Below the pieces are notes generated by a model, which ran no database searches, was not told the DNA's origin, and was given only the letters and a program-made list of their open reading frames with translations. A program made the position numbers and the translations under genes. Shown piece by piece: positions 34,869-45,588 of a stretch of 64,000 nucleotides of DNA. The stretch's first letter is position 1. Each line of letters starts with the position of its first letter. Source of the stretch: Lachnospiraceae bacterium (GTDB lineage: Bacteria > Bacillota > Clostridia > Lachnospirales > Lachnospiraceae); NCBI GenBank assembly GCA_017617395.1, contig JAFZWG010000066.1, positions 1-64,000 on the forward strand. The letters run 5' to 3'.

Positions 34869-36328
34869 TCCTCACCCTTGTCCGCATAATCTGCGGTTGT
34901 TACTTTTTCTATACGGCGCAGCAGAATTACGACAACGCCGCCGAACAAAATCAATACCGGAAGCAGGAAGGACGCAAGGGCGATGCGGTTTCTCTGACTC
35001 GTCGTCATCTGCAGCGCCTCCTCCAGCGCGGTCGTATCCGGGATGGAAAGAATCTCGGAGGAGCTTCCCGTCCGCTCATTCAGGATGTCGACCAGGAGCT
35101 TGCGGTTCGCCATCGAGGATCCTCCCGTGATCAGGTCGTCCGCCATGAAATACGTTGCGGCGAACACATACATCGTTCCGGTCTTACCCTCAAACGTATC
35201 CTCCACTTTCAGAAGAAGCGGATACTCTCCGGACTCGTCCTCCGGCGTTTTGACATAGCCGTTTACATCATCGCTCGCCTTCACATAACCGCTCTTCGAC
35301 GTCGTGATCAGCTTCGAAACCTTCGTCGAGAGACGCACATTGTCCTCGACATACAGCGGCGCGCAGGCAAGCCATTCCGTGCTCTCGCCGTTATAGTCCG
35401 CCAGAAGGATGACCGGCTTGTCACCTACGGTGCGGGACGTGTCCTCATCGCAAACCAGGCCGGGACCGTAACTGATGCCGTAGTATCCCAGCAGTGACTT
35501 AAGGTTGATGAGCGTATTGCCGTCGTACTTAAGCGACAGCAACACCGTTCCGCCGGCGGTCATAAAGTTTTTGACAGCTTCCACCTCGGTATCCGAAAGG
35601 TCCGTCTGCGGAGTTCCGATGATCAGGATGTCGCAGTCCTCCGGGACATCCTTCACCGTCTTTAAGTTGCAATATTTGATCTTGAAAGCATTTAACTTCA
35701 TCAGATCGGAAAATGTTTCCGTCACCGTGCCCTTGTTATCGCCGTCGGTCAGGCTGGTGAGCCACTCGTTGTGGTTCGTCGTCACATAGATCGTCGCCTT
35801 CTTCTCCTGCGTCACCTCGACGATGGCCTTGACAATCTCCACCTCGGCATCGTAGCCGATCTGCTGATACGTGAGCGCCTGGCTGTTGAACGTGTACGTC
35901 TTCATCTGCTCCGAATCGATGTAGACATAGCGGTCCGGATTGTCACCGTTGACCACGATGATACTGTTGTTTGTGATGTCCGCCATCTTGTTGTATCGGT
36001 ACACAAACTGCGGATACTGGATCGGATCCTTCACGGTCAGCGTGATGAGATCGTTGGCTTCGGCAATCTGCTCGGCGCCGGTCTTGATGATGAGATCCTC
36101 CTCACCCTCGGCCGTGACGTAGTACAGGTCGATTGGCGTCGTGACGCCCTTGACAAACGTTCTCGTGTCCTCCGCGAGGGAGTATTTGCCTGTCGACGTG
36201 ACATCGTACTGCTTGAACAGGCTTCCCGAGACCAGATTGACAATGATCAGCACCAGGATCACCAGGAAAGAGACTGCGGTTGCGTAAGCGCCGCCGCGGA
36301 ATTTGCGGGATCGTACATTGCTCTTCAT
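34865..36328 (-). CDS. GldG-like ABC auxiliary protein
   Basis: 487 residues: membrane segments near 16-36 and 452-472 with a long extracytoplasmic domain between, the layout of GldG and the 'ABC-type uncharacterised auxiliary' family (NLVSGSLFKQYDVTSTGKYSLAEDT; DCDILIIGTPQTDLSDTEVEAV; GGTVLLSLKYDGN). In Bacteroidetes GldA-F-G is tied to gliding; Firmicutes carry relatives but do not glide by that machine. GGGAGG lies six bases upstream. It overlaps the DUF4340 gene by four bases and follows the permease with almost no gap. Confidence 0.82.
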   Translation of the reverse strand: MKSNVRSRKFRGGAYATAVSFLVILVLIIVNLVSGSLFKQYDVTSTGKYSLAEDTRTFVKGVTTPIDLYYVTAEGEEDLIIKTGAEQIAEANDLITLTVKDPIQYPQFVYRYNKMADITNNSIIVVNGDNPDRYVYIDSEQMKTYTFNSQALTYQQIGYDAEVEIVKAIVEVTQEKKATIYVTTNHNEWLTSLTDGDNKGTVTETFSDLMKLNAFKIKYCNLKTVKDVPEDCDILIIGTPQTDLSDTEVEAVKNFMTAGGTVLLSLKYDGNTLINLKSLLGYYGISYGPGLVCDEDTSRTVGDKPVILLADYNGESTEWLACAPLYVEDNVRLSTKVSKLITTSKSGYVKASDDVNGYVKTPEDESGEYPLLLKVEDTFEGKTGTMYVFAATYFMADDLITGGSSMANRKLLVDILNERTGSSSEILSIPDTTALEEALQMTTSQRNRIALASFLLPVLILFGGVVVILLRRIEKVTTADYADKGEE

Positions 36329-36329
36329 G

Positions 36330-37196
36330 TTACGCCTCCCATCTTCTCTTCTTGATGGCCTGAACGGTCAGGAACACGAAGAGGAACGTCATACTCAGAT
36401 AGTAAACATACGCGGAGACATCCACGATTCCGAACCGGAACAGCGTAAACCGCGACTGAACCGAAAGCCATCCGAACACTTTCGCAAGGCTTCCGTCAAA
36501 CCACATCGGGTTGATCGCATAGGCAACCACAAGGCCTCCGACGGACACGAGCGCAACCGCGATGGAAACGATCTTGCTGCGCATCATCACATACGTGATC
36601 ACCGTCACCAGAAGCGACAGGCCGATCAGCACCATCAAAGCAAGGAGATGCCCGGTCGGAAGCATCGCGACCAGCATATCGATCATGAGCGTAAACAAAA
36701 TCACGATGAACGTCACAACCGCCGCGAACACCTGGCTCTCCGTGAGCGCCGAGATGAACATGCCGATTGCCAGATACGTGCATCCGAGAAGGAAAAATGC
36801 CAGAATCGTCGTGTACGCGACCGCATAGTTCGTCGCGCCGTAGTTGTGCAGGATCGGCGGATATACGCACATGCACAGAACGCCGATGCCGAACACCGTC
36901 ACAAGTGCGAGGTACTTGCCGAGCACAATGCGCTCAACGCTTACGGGTGCCGTGAAGATCAGCTGGTCGGTGCGCTGACGCTTCTCCTCCGCGAGGATTC
37001 GCATCGTCACCATCGGCACGAGCAGCAAAAAGAACGTCGCCGTTCCGTTGACTGCCAGTGCGAAGTTCGCGTAGCCGTAGCGCAGATTATACAGGTATTG
37101 GAAAATGCCGACTATGATCAGCAAAAAGGCAATGAACAGATAGCCGAGGAACGACGTAAAATACGACCGCAGTTCCTTCTTGTAAATCGCTTTCAT
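36330..37196 (-). CDS. ABC-2 / GldF-like permease
   Basis: A 288-residue permease with six hydrophobic segments starting MKAIYKKELRSYFTSFLGYLF, the typical start of GldF/NosY-like ABC-2 permeases. The LRILAEEKRQ-like cytoplasmic block (MRILAEEKRQRTDQLIFTAPVS) is the coupling site to the ATPase. Its ATG overlaps the ATPase stop (ATGA). Confidence 0.88.
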   Translation of the reverse strand: MKAIYKKELRSYFTSFLGYLFIAFLLIIVGIFQYLYNLRYGYANFALAVNGTATFFLLLVPMVTMRILAEEKRQRTDQLIFTAPVSVERIVLGKYLALVTVFGIGVLCMCVYPPILHNYGATNYAVAYTTILAFFLLGCTYLAIGMFISALTESQVFAAVVTFIVILFTLMIDMLVAMLPTGHLLALMVLIGLSLLVTVITYVMMRSKIVSIAVALVSVGGLVVAYAINPMWFDGSLAKVFGWLSVQSRFTLFRFGIVDVSAYVYYLSMTFLFVFLTVQAIKKRRWEA

Positions 37197-38140
37197 ACCG
37201 TATCCCCCTTTCCCGTCATCGCAATGAAGACATCCTCAAGCGTCTTCTGGATGGCGTTGAGCTCGTACAGTATGAAGCCTCTGGCCGCACACAATGCAAA
37301 CAGACGGTCGCGGATCTCGCTTCCGTCGGCGGAGTACACCGCGTACGCCGTCAATCCCTCTCCGACATCCTCCGTGAGCTTTTCGCATCTCGAGAGATTC
37401 GGGACGGACCGCACCGCCGCAAGGAAATCCTCCTCATCGGCGCGCACCACAACGCGGACACCGCTCGTGCCGCCTAAGTTGCGGATGATGTTCTCCGGCG
37501 TGTCGATGACAAGCTTCTTGCCGTGGTTAATGATCAGAACACGGTCGCAGACCGCGTTCACTTCAAACAATATATGGGAGCTTAAGATGACCGTATGCTC
37601 CTTGCCGAGGCTTCGGATCATCTCGCGCATCCACGTGATCTGCATCGGGTCAAGACCGACGGTCGGCTCGTCGAGGATCAGCACTTCAGGGTCACCGATC
37701 AGCGCCTGCGCAAGACCGACTCTCTGGCGGTAACCCTTGCTCAGATGCTTGATCATCTTGTTCTGCATGTGTGTGACATGCAAAAGATCCATCACGCGCT
37801 TCACTTCCGCTTCTCTGTCCTTGCGCGGGATCTCCTTGAGCTCCGTGCAGAACCGCAGGTACTCCTTGACGCGCATGTCCGGATAGACCGGCGGAATCTC
37901 CGGCAGATAACCGATGCAGCGCTTTGCCTTCTCCGGCTCGTCGTAAATGTTGAAGCCGTTGATGGTCACATCACCCTCGGTCGCGGAGTTATAGCCGGTG
38001 ATCATATTCATCGTCGTCGACTTGCCCGCACCGTTCGGTCCGAGGAAGCCGAGAATCTCACCTTTCTCCACGGTGAAGCTCAGATCATCGACGGCGCGAA
38101 AATCGCCGTACTGCTTCACCAGATGTTCTACAGTTATCAC
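37193..38140 (-). CDS. ABC transporter ATP-binding protein (GldA-like)
   Basis: A 315-residue ATPase of the ABC-2 type: Walker A GPNGAGKST, signature LSKGYRQRVGLAQAL, Walker B VLILDEPTVGLD, switch H in ILSSHILFEV, and a C-terminal extension of about 90 residues. It begins with GTG, six bases after AGGAGG; no ATG fits. First gene of the ATPase-permease-GldG-DUF4340 unit, 43 bases after dapB. Confidence 0.92.
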   Translation of the reverse strand: MITVEHLVKQYGDFRAVDDLSFTVEKGEILGFLGPNGAGKSTTMNMITGYNSATEGDVTINGFNIYDEPEKAKRCIGYLPEIPPVYPDMRVKEYLRFCTELKEIPRKDREAEVKRVMDLLHVTHMQNKMIKHLSKGYRQRVGLAQALIGDPEVLILDEPTVGLDPMQITWMREMIRSLGKEHTVILSSHILFEVNAVCDRVLIINHGKKLVIDTPENIIRNLGGTSGVRVVVRADEEDFLAAVRSVPNLSRCEKLTEDVGEGLTAYAVYSADGSEIRDRLFALCAARGFILYELNAIQKTLEDVFIAMTGKGDTV

Positions 38141-38183
38141 GATATGCCTCCTGATGGGTTACTTCGTCTGTCTCCCCGCACGA

Positions 38184-38939
38184 TCAGCCGATGACGTCCT
38201 TCATCGTGTAAAGGCCCGGCTGCTTTCCTGCCAAAAACTTTGCCGCCACAACGGCGCCCTTGCCGAAGATCGCCTTCGAGTACGCCATATGGCTGATGGT
38301 GATCACCTCATCCGGTCCGCAGAACAAGACGTCGTGGTCGCCGACGATCGTGCCGCCGCGCACCGCGCTCAGGCCGATCTCATCCTTCGGACGCTGCTCG
38401 CTTCTCCCGGAACGGTCGAAGACATACTCCTTCGCCTTCGGAAGCGCCTCGTTGATCGCATCTGCGATTGCAAGCGCCGTTCCGCTCGGAGCGTCCTTCT
38501 TCAGGCGGTGATGCTTCTCCACGATCTCGATGTCAAAGCCTTCCGCAGCAAGTGTCTTCGCAGCCTCCTGCACAAGGCGGATCAAAATGTTGATACCGAG
38601 CGACATGTTCGCCGAGCGAACGATCGCAAGCTCCTTCGAAGCCTCGGTAATCTCCGCGATCTGCTCCTTCGTGTAGCCCGTCGTGCAAAGAACAAGAGGC
38701 ATCTTGCGCTTCTTCGCCTCGTCGATCAGCTTCGTCAAAATCTTCGGCGTCGAAAAATCAACCAGCACATCGGCCTCTTCCTTCACATCGGCAAATGACG
38801 CATACACCGGATACGCCGCGTCCTTCGGCGTCACAAGATCCACACCGGCAACGATCTCGGCGTTCTCGTCCTCAGCCACAAGCTCGGAGATAACTCTGCC
38901 CATATGGCCGCTGCAGCCGTTCATGATAATACGTGTCAT
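38184..38939 (-). CDS. dapB: 4-hydroxy-tetrahydrodipicolinate reductase
   Basis: About 251 residues. NAD(P)H-dependent reduction in the lysine/meso-diaminopimelate pathway. The Rossmann start is MNGCSGHMGR; the active-site block is VEKHHRLKKDAPSGTAL and the C-terminal dimer part ends GLYTMKDVIG. The start at 38939 follows a GGTGG-type ribosome site. It lies downstream of dapA in the same direction, separated by 140 bases with no clear terminator, so dapA-dapB is probably one unit. Confidence 0.96.
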   Translation of the reverse strand: MTRIIMNGCSGHMGRVISELVAEDENAEIVAGVDLVTPKDAAYPVYASFADVKEEADVLVDFSTPKILTKLIDEAKKRKMPLVLCTTGYTKEQIAEITEASKELAIVRSANMSLGINILIRLVQEAAKTLAAEGFDIEIVEKHHRLKKDAPSGTALAIADAINEALPKAKEYVFDRSGRSEQRPKDEIGLSAVRGGTIVGDHDVLFCGPDEVITISHMAYSKAIFGKGAVVAAKFLAGKQPGLYTMKDVIG

Positions 38940-39079
38940 GGAACCCACCACCTTTTCATTTTTCGAGGAATCCGACGGCTTTGCAGGCCCTCAACCGGCC
39001 GTAAAATCCGCCGTCAATCTACAACAAACGGGCCTCCGGCCGCGCCGCGACGGCACAGCCGCAAGACCCGAAACCATTC

Positions 39080-39967
39080 TTACTTCAGAACGCCCAGGCG
39101 CTCCATCTCGGCCTTGAGAATCGCCTGATTCTGCGGTTCCATCACCGACAGAGGCATGCGTACGCTTCCGTCGCACTGGCCCATCATGCAGGTGGCCGCC
39201 TTCACCGGAATCGGATTGACCTCGAGGAAGAGGTCCTTCGCCAGGCGGAAGTACTTCACCTGAAGGTCGCGCGCCGTGTCAACGTCTCCGCGCAGGTACG
39301 ATGCAACCATCTCATGCACCTCGTACGGAATCACGTGCGAAAGCACCGAGATGACACCCTTTCCGCCGACGGAGAGGATCGGCACGATCATATCGTCGTT
39401 GCCGGAGTAGATGTCCATCTTTCCGTCCGTGAGCGCCGCAATCTCCGTTGCCACGCTGATGTCGCCGGTCGCCTCCTTCACCGCTACGATGTTGTCGACC
39501 GTCTTGTAGAGAGTCGCGATCGTCGCCGGAGCCATCTTGCAGCCCGTTCTCGACGGAACATTGTACAGGATGATCGGCTTCTTCGTCGCTCCCGCAACCG
39601 CCGTAAAATGAGCAATCAGACCGTTCTGGGTAGCCTTATTGTAGTAAGGCGTCACGACAAGCATCGCGTCCGCGCCCAGAGCGTCCGCCTCCTTCGTCAG
39701 ATAGATCGCCGTCTCCGTGCAGTTGGAGCCGGTTCCCGCAATGACGGGCACGCGTCCCGCTACCTGCTTGACACAATAACCGATCACATCGAGGTGCTCC
39801 TCGTGGGACAGGCACGAAGCCTCGCCCGTCGTTCCGCACACCACGATCGCGTCCGTATGGTTCGCAATCTGATACTCGATGATATTTGCAAAACTCTCGT
39901 AATCAACTTCTCCGCCGTTCTTGAACGGAGTGATAATGGCTACCGCCGAACCAGTGAAAATCGACAT
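39080..39967 (-). CDS. dapA: 4-hydroxy-tetrahydrodipicolinate synthase
   Basis: A 295-residue class I aldolase condensing pyruvate and aspartate semialdehyde, the first step committed to DAP and lysine. VCGTTGEASCLSHEEH holds the substrate loop, ILYNVPSRTG the catalytic tyrosine, and IVAVKEATGD the Schiff-base lysine. GGAGG lies six bases before the ATG at 39967. A near-consensus promoter stands about 65 bases upstream; the short leader does not hold a lysine riboswitch. Confidence 0.97.
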   Translation of the reverse strand: MSIFTGSAVAIITPFKNGGEVDYESFANIIEYQIANHTDAIVVCGTTGEASCLSHEEHLDVIGYCVKQVAGRVPVIAGTGSNCTETAIYLTKEADALGADAMLVVTPYYNKATQNGLIAHFTAVAGATKKPIILYNVPSRTGCKMAPATIATLYKTVDNIVAVKEATGDISVATEIAALTDGKMDIYSGNDDMIVPILSVGGKGVISVLSHVIPYEVHEMVASYLRGDVDTARDLQVKYFRLAKDLFLEVNPIPVKAATCMMGQCDGSVRMPLSVMEPQNQAILKAEMERLGVLK

Positions 39968-40041
39968 ATCAAACCTCCGATGTCTTCGAATTCTTTCGTC
40001 ATCGGTTTTTCGGGCTTTTACCGAAAAATCATACAGGGATG

Positions 40042-40070
40042 ATTGTACCATTTTCCGCACCGCATGTCAA
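40042..40070 (-). promoter_or_regulatory. Near-consensus sigma-A promoter of dapA
   Basis: TTGACA (40065-40070), 17 bases, TACAAT (40042-40047) on the minus strand. The spacer contains a complete GGAAAATG octamer (40049-40056 on the plus strand as CATTTTCC). Confidence 0.85.
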
Positions 40071-40116
40071 GAAAATGCGCGGGCGAATATGGCCTATATG
40101 CATTAGCACGAATTTT

Positions 40117-40135
40117 TGCGCGTACGCGCGCGTAT
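40117..40135. other. Alternating purine-pyrimidine tract with overlapping palindromes
   Basis: Nineteen bases alternate strictly between pyrimidine and purine and hold two overlapping 12-base perfect palindromes (GCGCGTACGCGC at 40118-40129, TACGCGCGCGTA at 40123-40134). Such tracts can form Z-DNA under negative supercoiling. It lies between the divergent dapA and typA promoters. Confidence 0.6.
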
Positions 40136-40153
40136 TGTTGGTAACCTTATCTA

Positions 40154-40181
40154 TTGCAATCCGACCGTGTTGTGATAAAAT
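40154..40181 (+). promoter_or_regulatory. Promoter of typA
   Basis: TTGCAA (40154-40159), 16 bases, TAAAAT (40176-40181) with an extended TGA directly before the -10. The start codon is about 55 bases downstream. Confidence 0.65.
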
Positions 40182-40235
40182 AGTAACGTCGGCCATTTCG
40201 GCCTGAATTCTTGAAGATATGTAAGGAACGAAAAC

Positions 40236-42059
<1,824 letters not shown>

Positions 42060-42061
42060 TA

Positions 42062-42128
42062 TGACAATCGGGGACGGTTCTTTTGTCACCAACGTGACAA
42101 TTGGGGACGGTTCTCAGTTGTCACCAAC
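42062..42128. repeat. Pair of REP-like hairpin units
   Basis: Two direct copies spaced 33 bases apart, each with TGACAA at one end, GGGGACGGTTCT in the middle and TTGTCACCAAC at the other. Each unit can fold back on itself; the second pairs GTGACAATTG with CAGTTGTCAC over ten bases (one T-G). The GGGGACGGTTCTTTTGTCA core recalls, from memory, a dispersed sequence found beside REP-associated (Y1/IS200-like) transposases in Clostridia. No such transposase is in the window. The pair starts three bases after the typA stop and ends 16 bases before the deaminase start. Confidence 0.7.
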
Positions 42129-42144
42129 ATAAAGGAGAAGAGGT

Positions 42145-42624
42145 ATGAAGAACACAAACTATCTGAATTGGGACGAGTATTTCATGGGAATCGCACTGCT
42201 GTCCGCCAAGCGCAGCAAGGACCCGAACACGTGCGTGGGCGCATGCATCGTAAGCCAGGAGAACCGCATTCTCTCGGTCGGCTACAACGGCATGCCGCGC
42301 GGCTGCTCGGACGACGAGTATCCCTGGGAGCGCGAGGGCGACGATCTGGAGACGAAGTACTTCTACGTCTGCCACGCCGAGCTCAACGCGATTTTGAACT
42401 ACACCGGCACCAACATGAAGGGCGCGCGCGTCTACACCACGCTCTTCCCGTGCAATGAGTGCACCAAGGCGCTCATCCAGGCCGGCATCACCGAGGTCAT
42501 CTACCAGAGCGACAAATACGACCTCACCCCCGCGAACATCGCCGCCAAGCGCATGTTTGCATCCGCAGGCGTAACGCTTCGCCAGCTTCCCGCAACCGGC
42601 AAGGACGTCATCATCTCCCTGTAA
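42145..42624 (+). CDS. Deoxycytidylate deaminase family protein
   Basis: A 159-residue zinc deaminase of the dCMP deaminase/ComEB family. The zinc site is CHAELNAI (His and catalytic Glu) with PCNEC (two Cys). dCMP deaminase converts dCMP to dUMP for thymidylate. The VGYNGMPRGCSDDE block, with a further Cys, is usual for this family. AAAGGAGAAGAGG precedes the start. It follows typA after the REP-like pair and is probably read from the typA promoter. Confidence 0.9.
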   Translation: MKNTNYLNWDEYFMGIALLSAKRSKDPNTCVGACIVSQENRILSVGYNGMPRGCSDDEYPWEREGDDLETKYFYVCHAELNAILNYTGTNMKGARVYTTLFPCNECTKALIQAGITEVIYQSDKYDLTPANIAAKRMFASAGVTLRQLPATGKDVIISL

Positions 42625-42640
42625 AGATTGCGGAATCGTC

Positions 42641-42668
42641 GAAAAATGGATGTGATTCTCCATTTTCC
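42641..42668 (+). terminator. Possible terminator after the deaminase gene
   Basis: Hairpin AAAATGGA...TCCATTTT with an eight-base loop; the T-run is within the 3' arm, and the arm is itself a CATTTTCC copy. Weak as a terminator because no T-run follows. Confidence 0.45.
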
Positions 42669-42728
42669 GACTGTCTGTTACAACGTATATTTGGAAACGT
42701 AAGTTGAGGAAAAACGAGGAACGAGACT

Positions 42729-45467
42729 ATGCTTTCATTACATGACATCAAAAAGGACTACCCCATCGGAGACGGAGTTGTCCACGCGCTGAAGGGCATC
42801 GACCTGGCATTTCGCGAGAGCGAATTTGTCGCGGTTTTGGGACCTTCGGGGTGTGGAAAGACGACGCTTCTCAACATTATCGGCGGACTTGACAAGTACA
42901 CAAGCGGCGATCTTGTGATCAACAGCCGCTCCACGAAGGAGTACAAGGATAAGGACTGGGATTCCTACAGAAACCACAGCATCGGCTTTGTCTTCCAGAG
43001 CTATAACCTGATCTCCCACCAGACGGTTTTGAAGAACGTTGAGCTCGCGCTCACGATCTCCGGCGTCTCGAAGTCCGAGCGCAGGGAGCGTGCCCGCAAG
43101 GCGCTCGAGGACGTCGGTCTGGGCGATCAGCTCAATAAAAAGCCGAACCAGCTCTCCGGCGGTCAGATGCAGCGAGTGGCAATCGCCCGCGCATTGGTGA
43201 ACAACCCCGACATCGTGCTGGCCGACGAGCCGACCGGTGCACTGGACACCGCGACGAGCGTGCAGATCATGGAGCTTCTCGCAAAGATTGCCAAGGACAA
43301 GCTCGTCATCATGGTAACGCACAACCCCGATCTTGCGGAGACCTACGCGACCCGTACGATCTGCCTTCTGGACGGTGTCGTCACCTCCGACAGCAAACCG
43401 CTTACGGAAGAGGAAATGACGACGACCGCGGACCGCAAACCCGACCACACGTCCATGTCGTTTATGACCGCGCTCTCGCTGTCGCTTACGAACCTTATGA
43501 CAAAGAAGGCGCGCACGATACTCACCGCATTTGCCGGCAGCATCGGTATCATCGGCATCGCACTGATCCTTTCCCTCAGCCACGGCGTCAACGGTTACAT
43601 CCAACGGATTCAGGAGGACACGCTCTCGTCGTATCCTCTTACCATACAAAAGAAGACGGCGGACTCCTCCGCCATCATCTCCGCGATTCTCGGACTTAGC
43701 AACAACAATGTGGAGCGCCATGAGGACGGCCGCATCTACTCGAGCGACATGATGGGCGAGATTCTCGACACCATGCTCTCCGAGATCAAGACCAACGACT
43801 TAAAGTCCTTTAAATCCTTCCTTGATTCCAACGAGGAAGTGCCGTCTCTCGTGACGGACGTTCGCTACTCCTACAACATCGTGCCGCAGATCTACAAGTC
43901 GGACACGTCCGAGGGCATCTACCAGCTGAACCCGAGCACGATCCTCGGCAGCTTCTGGTCGGCGATGGGCATCACCGATTCGACCATCACCGAGATGACC
44001 AGCATGATGAACATCGGCGGAACCACAAAGGGCATGTCCGTGTGGTCCGAGATGCTTGACAATCAGGACCTTTTGAACGAGCAGTACGACCTCATCGCGG
44101 GCCGCTGGCCGAGCGCATACAACGAGGTTATGCTCGTCGTGGACAAGAACAACGAGATCAGCGATTACACACTCTACTCTCTCGCTCTCAAGAATCCCGA
44201 CGAAATCTCCGAAAAATTCCGCCAGATCATGGCCGGCGAGTACGAGGCCAGCGAGAAGATCTCCTTCACTTATGAGGATCTTTTGAGCCTCACGTTCCGC
44301 CTTGTCATTCCCGCGGATTTCTATGAATATGATGCGGCAAATTCCGCCTGGGTCGACCGTTCACAGGACAAGGAGTACATGGCCAAATTGATCGCGGACA
44401 ACAGCCGCTCCGTACAGCTGTCGGTAGTCGGTATCATCCGTCCCGGCGAAGAAGCGATGGCTTCGTCCGTCAACGGTGCGATCGGTTACACGCACGCTCT
44501 CATCGAGCACATCGTGAACGAGACGAACAACCGTGAGATCGTCAAGCAGCAGCTTGCGAACCCCAACCTCGACGTCTTCACCGGACTTCCCTTCGAAGTG
44601 CCGAAGACGCCGGACGCGGCGGAGCTTCGTGCGATGCTCTCCGTTCAGCTTGAAAAGATGACCGAATCCGAGCTGCAGAGACTCTCCGGCATGCTGGTTG
44701 CATTTTTCAAGGCGGACACAACCGGCCGCTACACCGAGATCGTCGAAGCGCTGGAAAGCGGCGAGCAGGTCTCGCCGGATCAAATGCTTGAGATGCTGCC
44801 CGACGAGGTTCTGATGTCCTCGTTCAAGCAATACTTAAACTCCGACCAGTCGGTGAGCACGTATGATATCAACATCGCCAAGCTGAGCAGCGCAGACCTC
44901 ACGGATCCCCACTCCATCAGCATTTACCCCAAGGATTTCAAGTCGAAGGACCGCATTGTCAAGATGATCGCGGAGTACAACGACACGCATGATGAGGAGC
45001 AAAAGATCGAGTACACGGACTACATCGCGCTGTTGATGAGTTCCATCACCAGAATGATCAACTCCGTCACCTACATTCTGATTGCGTTCGTCGCAATCTC
45101 GCTGGTGGTTTCCTCGATCATGATCGGTATCATCACCTACATCTCCGTATTGGAGCGCACGAAGGAAATCGGTATCCTGCGCGCCATCGGAGCTTCGAAG
45201 CGCGACATCGCCCGCGTCTTCAACGCAGAGACACTGATCATCGGTTTCGTGGCCGGAGCGTTCGGTATCCTCGCGACACTGGTTTTGAACATTCCGATCA
45301 ACATGATCATCTACCGCATCGCCGAAGTCCGAGGGCTCTCGAAGCTGCCGGTCGACGGAGCGTTCATCCTGATCATCATCAGCATGATCCTCACGCTGAT
45401 CGCCGGCATCATTCCGTCGCGCATCGCGGCCCGCAAGGACCCCGTGACGGCGCTCCGCACCGAGTAA
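42729..45467 (+). CDS. ABC exporter with fused ATPase and FtsX-type permease
   Basis: 912 residues, a MacB-like fusion. The N-terminal ATPase (about 1-225) has Walker A GPSGCGKT (38-45), signature [15 protein letters not shown] and Walker [12 protein letters not shown]. The permease half has one membrane segment near 260-280, a very long extracytoplasmic domain (about 290-770) and three segments near 780-805, 830-860 and 880-900, with the coupling motif LERTKEIGILRAIGAS. The extracytoplasmic part is about twice the size in MacB. No membrane-fusion or outer-membrane partner exists, as expected in a Gram-positive. Substrate unknown. It has a terminator at its end and a GAGGAA site before the ATG. 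Confidence 0.9.
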   Translation: MLSLHDIKKDYPIGDGVVHALKGIDLAFRESEFVAVLGPSGCGKTTLLNIIGGLDKYTSGDLVINSRSTKEYKDKDWDSYRNHSIGFVFQSYNLISHQTVLKNVELALTISGVSKSERRERARKALEDVGLGDQLNKKPNQLSGGQMQRVAIARALVNNPDIVLADEPTGALDTATSVQIMELLAKIAKDKLVIMVTHNPDLAETYATRTICLLDGVVTSDSKPLTEEEMTTTADRKPDHTSMSFMTALSLSLTNLMTKKARTILTAFAGSIGIIGIALILSLSHGVNGYIQRIQEDTLSSYPLTIQKKTADSSAIISAILGLSNNNVERHEDGRIYSSDMMGEILDTMLSEIKTNDLKSFKSFLDSNEEVPSLVTDVRYSYNIVPQIYKSDTSEGIYQLNPSTILGSFWSAMGITDSTITEMTSMMNIGGTTKGMSVWSEMLDNQDLLNEQYDLIAGRWPSAYNEVMLVVDKNNEISDYTLYSLALKNPDEISEKFRQIMAGEYEASEKISFTYEDLLSLTFRLVIPADFYEYDAANSAWVDRSQDKEYMAKLIADNSRSVQLSVVGIIRPGEEAMASSVNGAIGYTHALIEHIVNETNNREIVKQQLANPNLDVFTGLPFEVPKTPDAAELRAMLSVQLEKMTESELQRLSGMLVAFFKADTTGRYTEIVEALESGEQVSPDQMLEMLPDEVLMSSFKQYLNSDQSVSTYDINIAKLSSADLTDPHSISIYPKDFKSKDRIVKMIAEYNDTHDEEQKIEYTDYIALLMSSITRMINSVTYILIAFVAISLVVSSIMIGIITYISVLERTKEIGILRAIGASKRDIARVFNAETLIIGFVAGAFGILATLVLNIPINMIIYRIAEVRGLSKLPVDGAFILIIISMILTLIAGIIPSRIAARKDPVTALRTE

Positions 45468-45528
45468 TCGGACGCGCGGCTTTCGCCGTCACAACAAGTT
45501 CAAGACAGTCTCACAACACAAAAAACAA

Positions 45529-45552
45529 CGGCGGGAATTTCGGTTCCCGCCG
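45529..45552. terminator. Bidirectional terminator between convergent genes
   Basis: Nine perfect pairs, CGGCGGGAA/TTCCCGCCG, with a T-rich tail on both sides (TATTTCGTTT on the plus strand, TTGTTTTTT on the minus). It serves the fused ABC exporter (plus) and the amidase (minus). Confidence 0.88.
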
Positions 45553-45588
45553 TATTTCGTTTCCTGCATCTGCAGTGTTTCTTTTGTC

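Noticed and set aside
39968..40041. Lysine riboswitch before dapA
   Set aside because: The leader from the promoter to the start is only about 65 bases, far too short.
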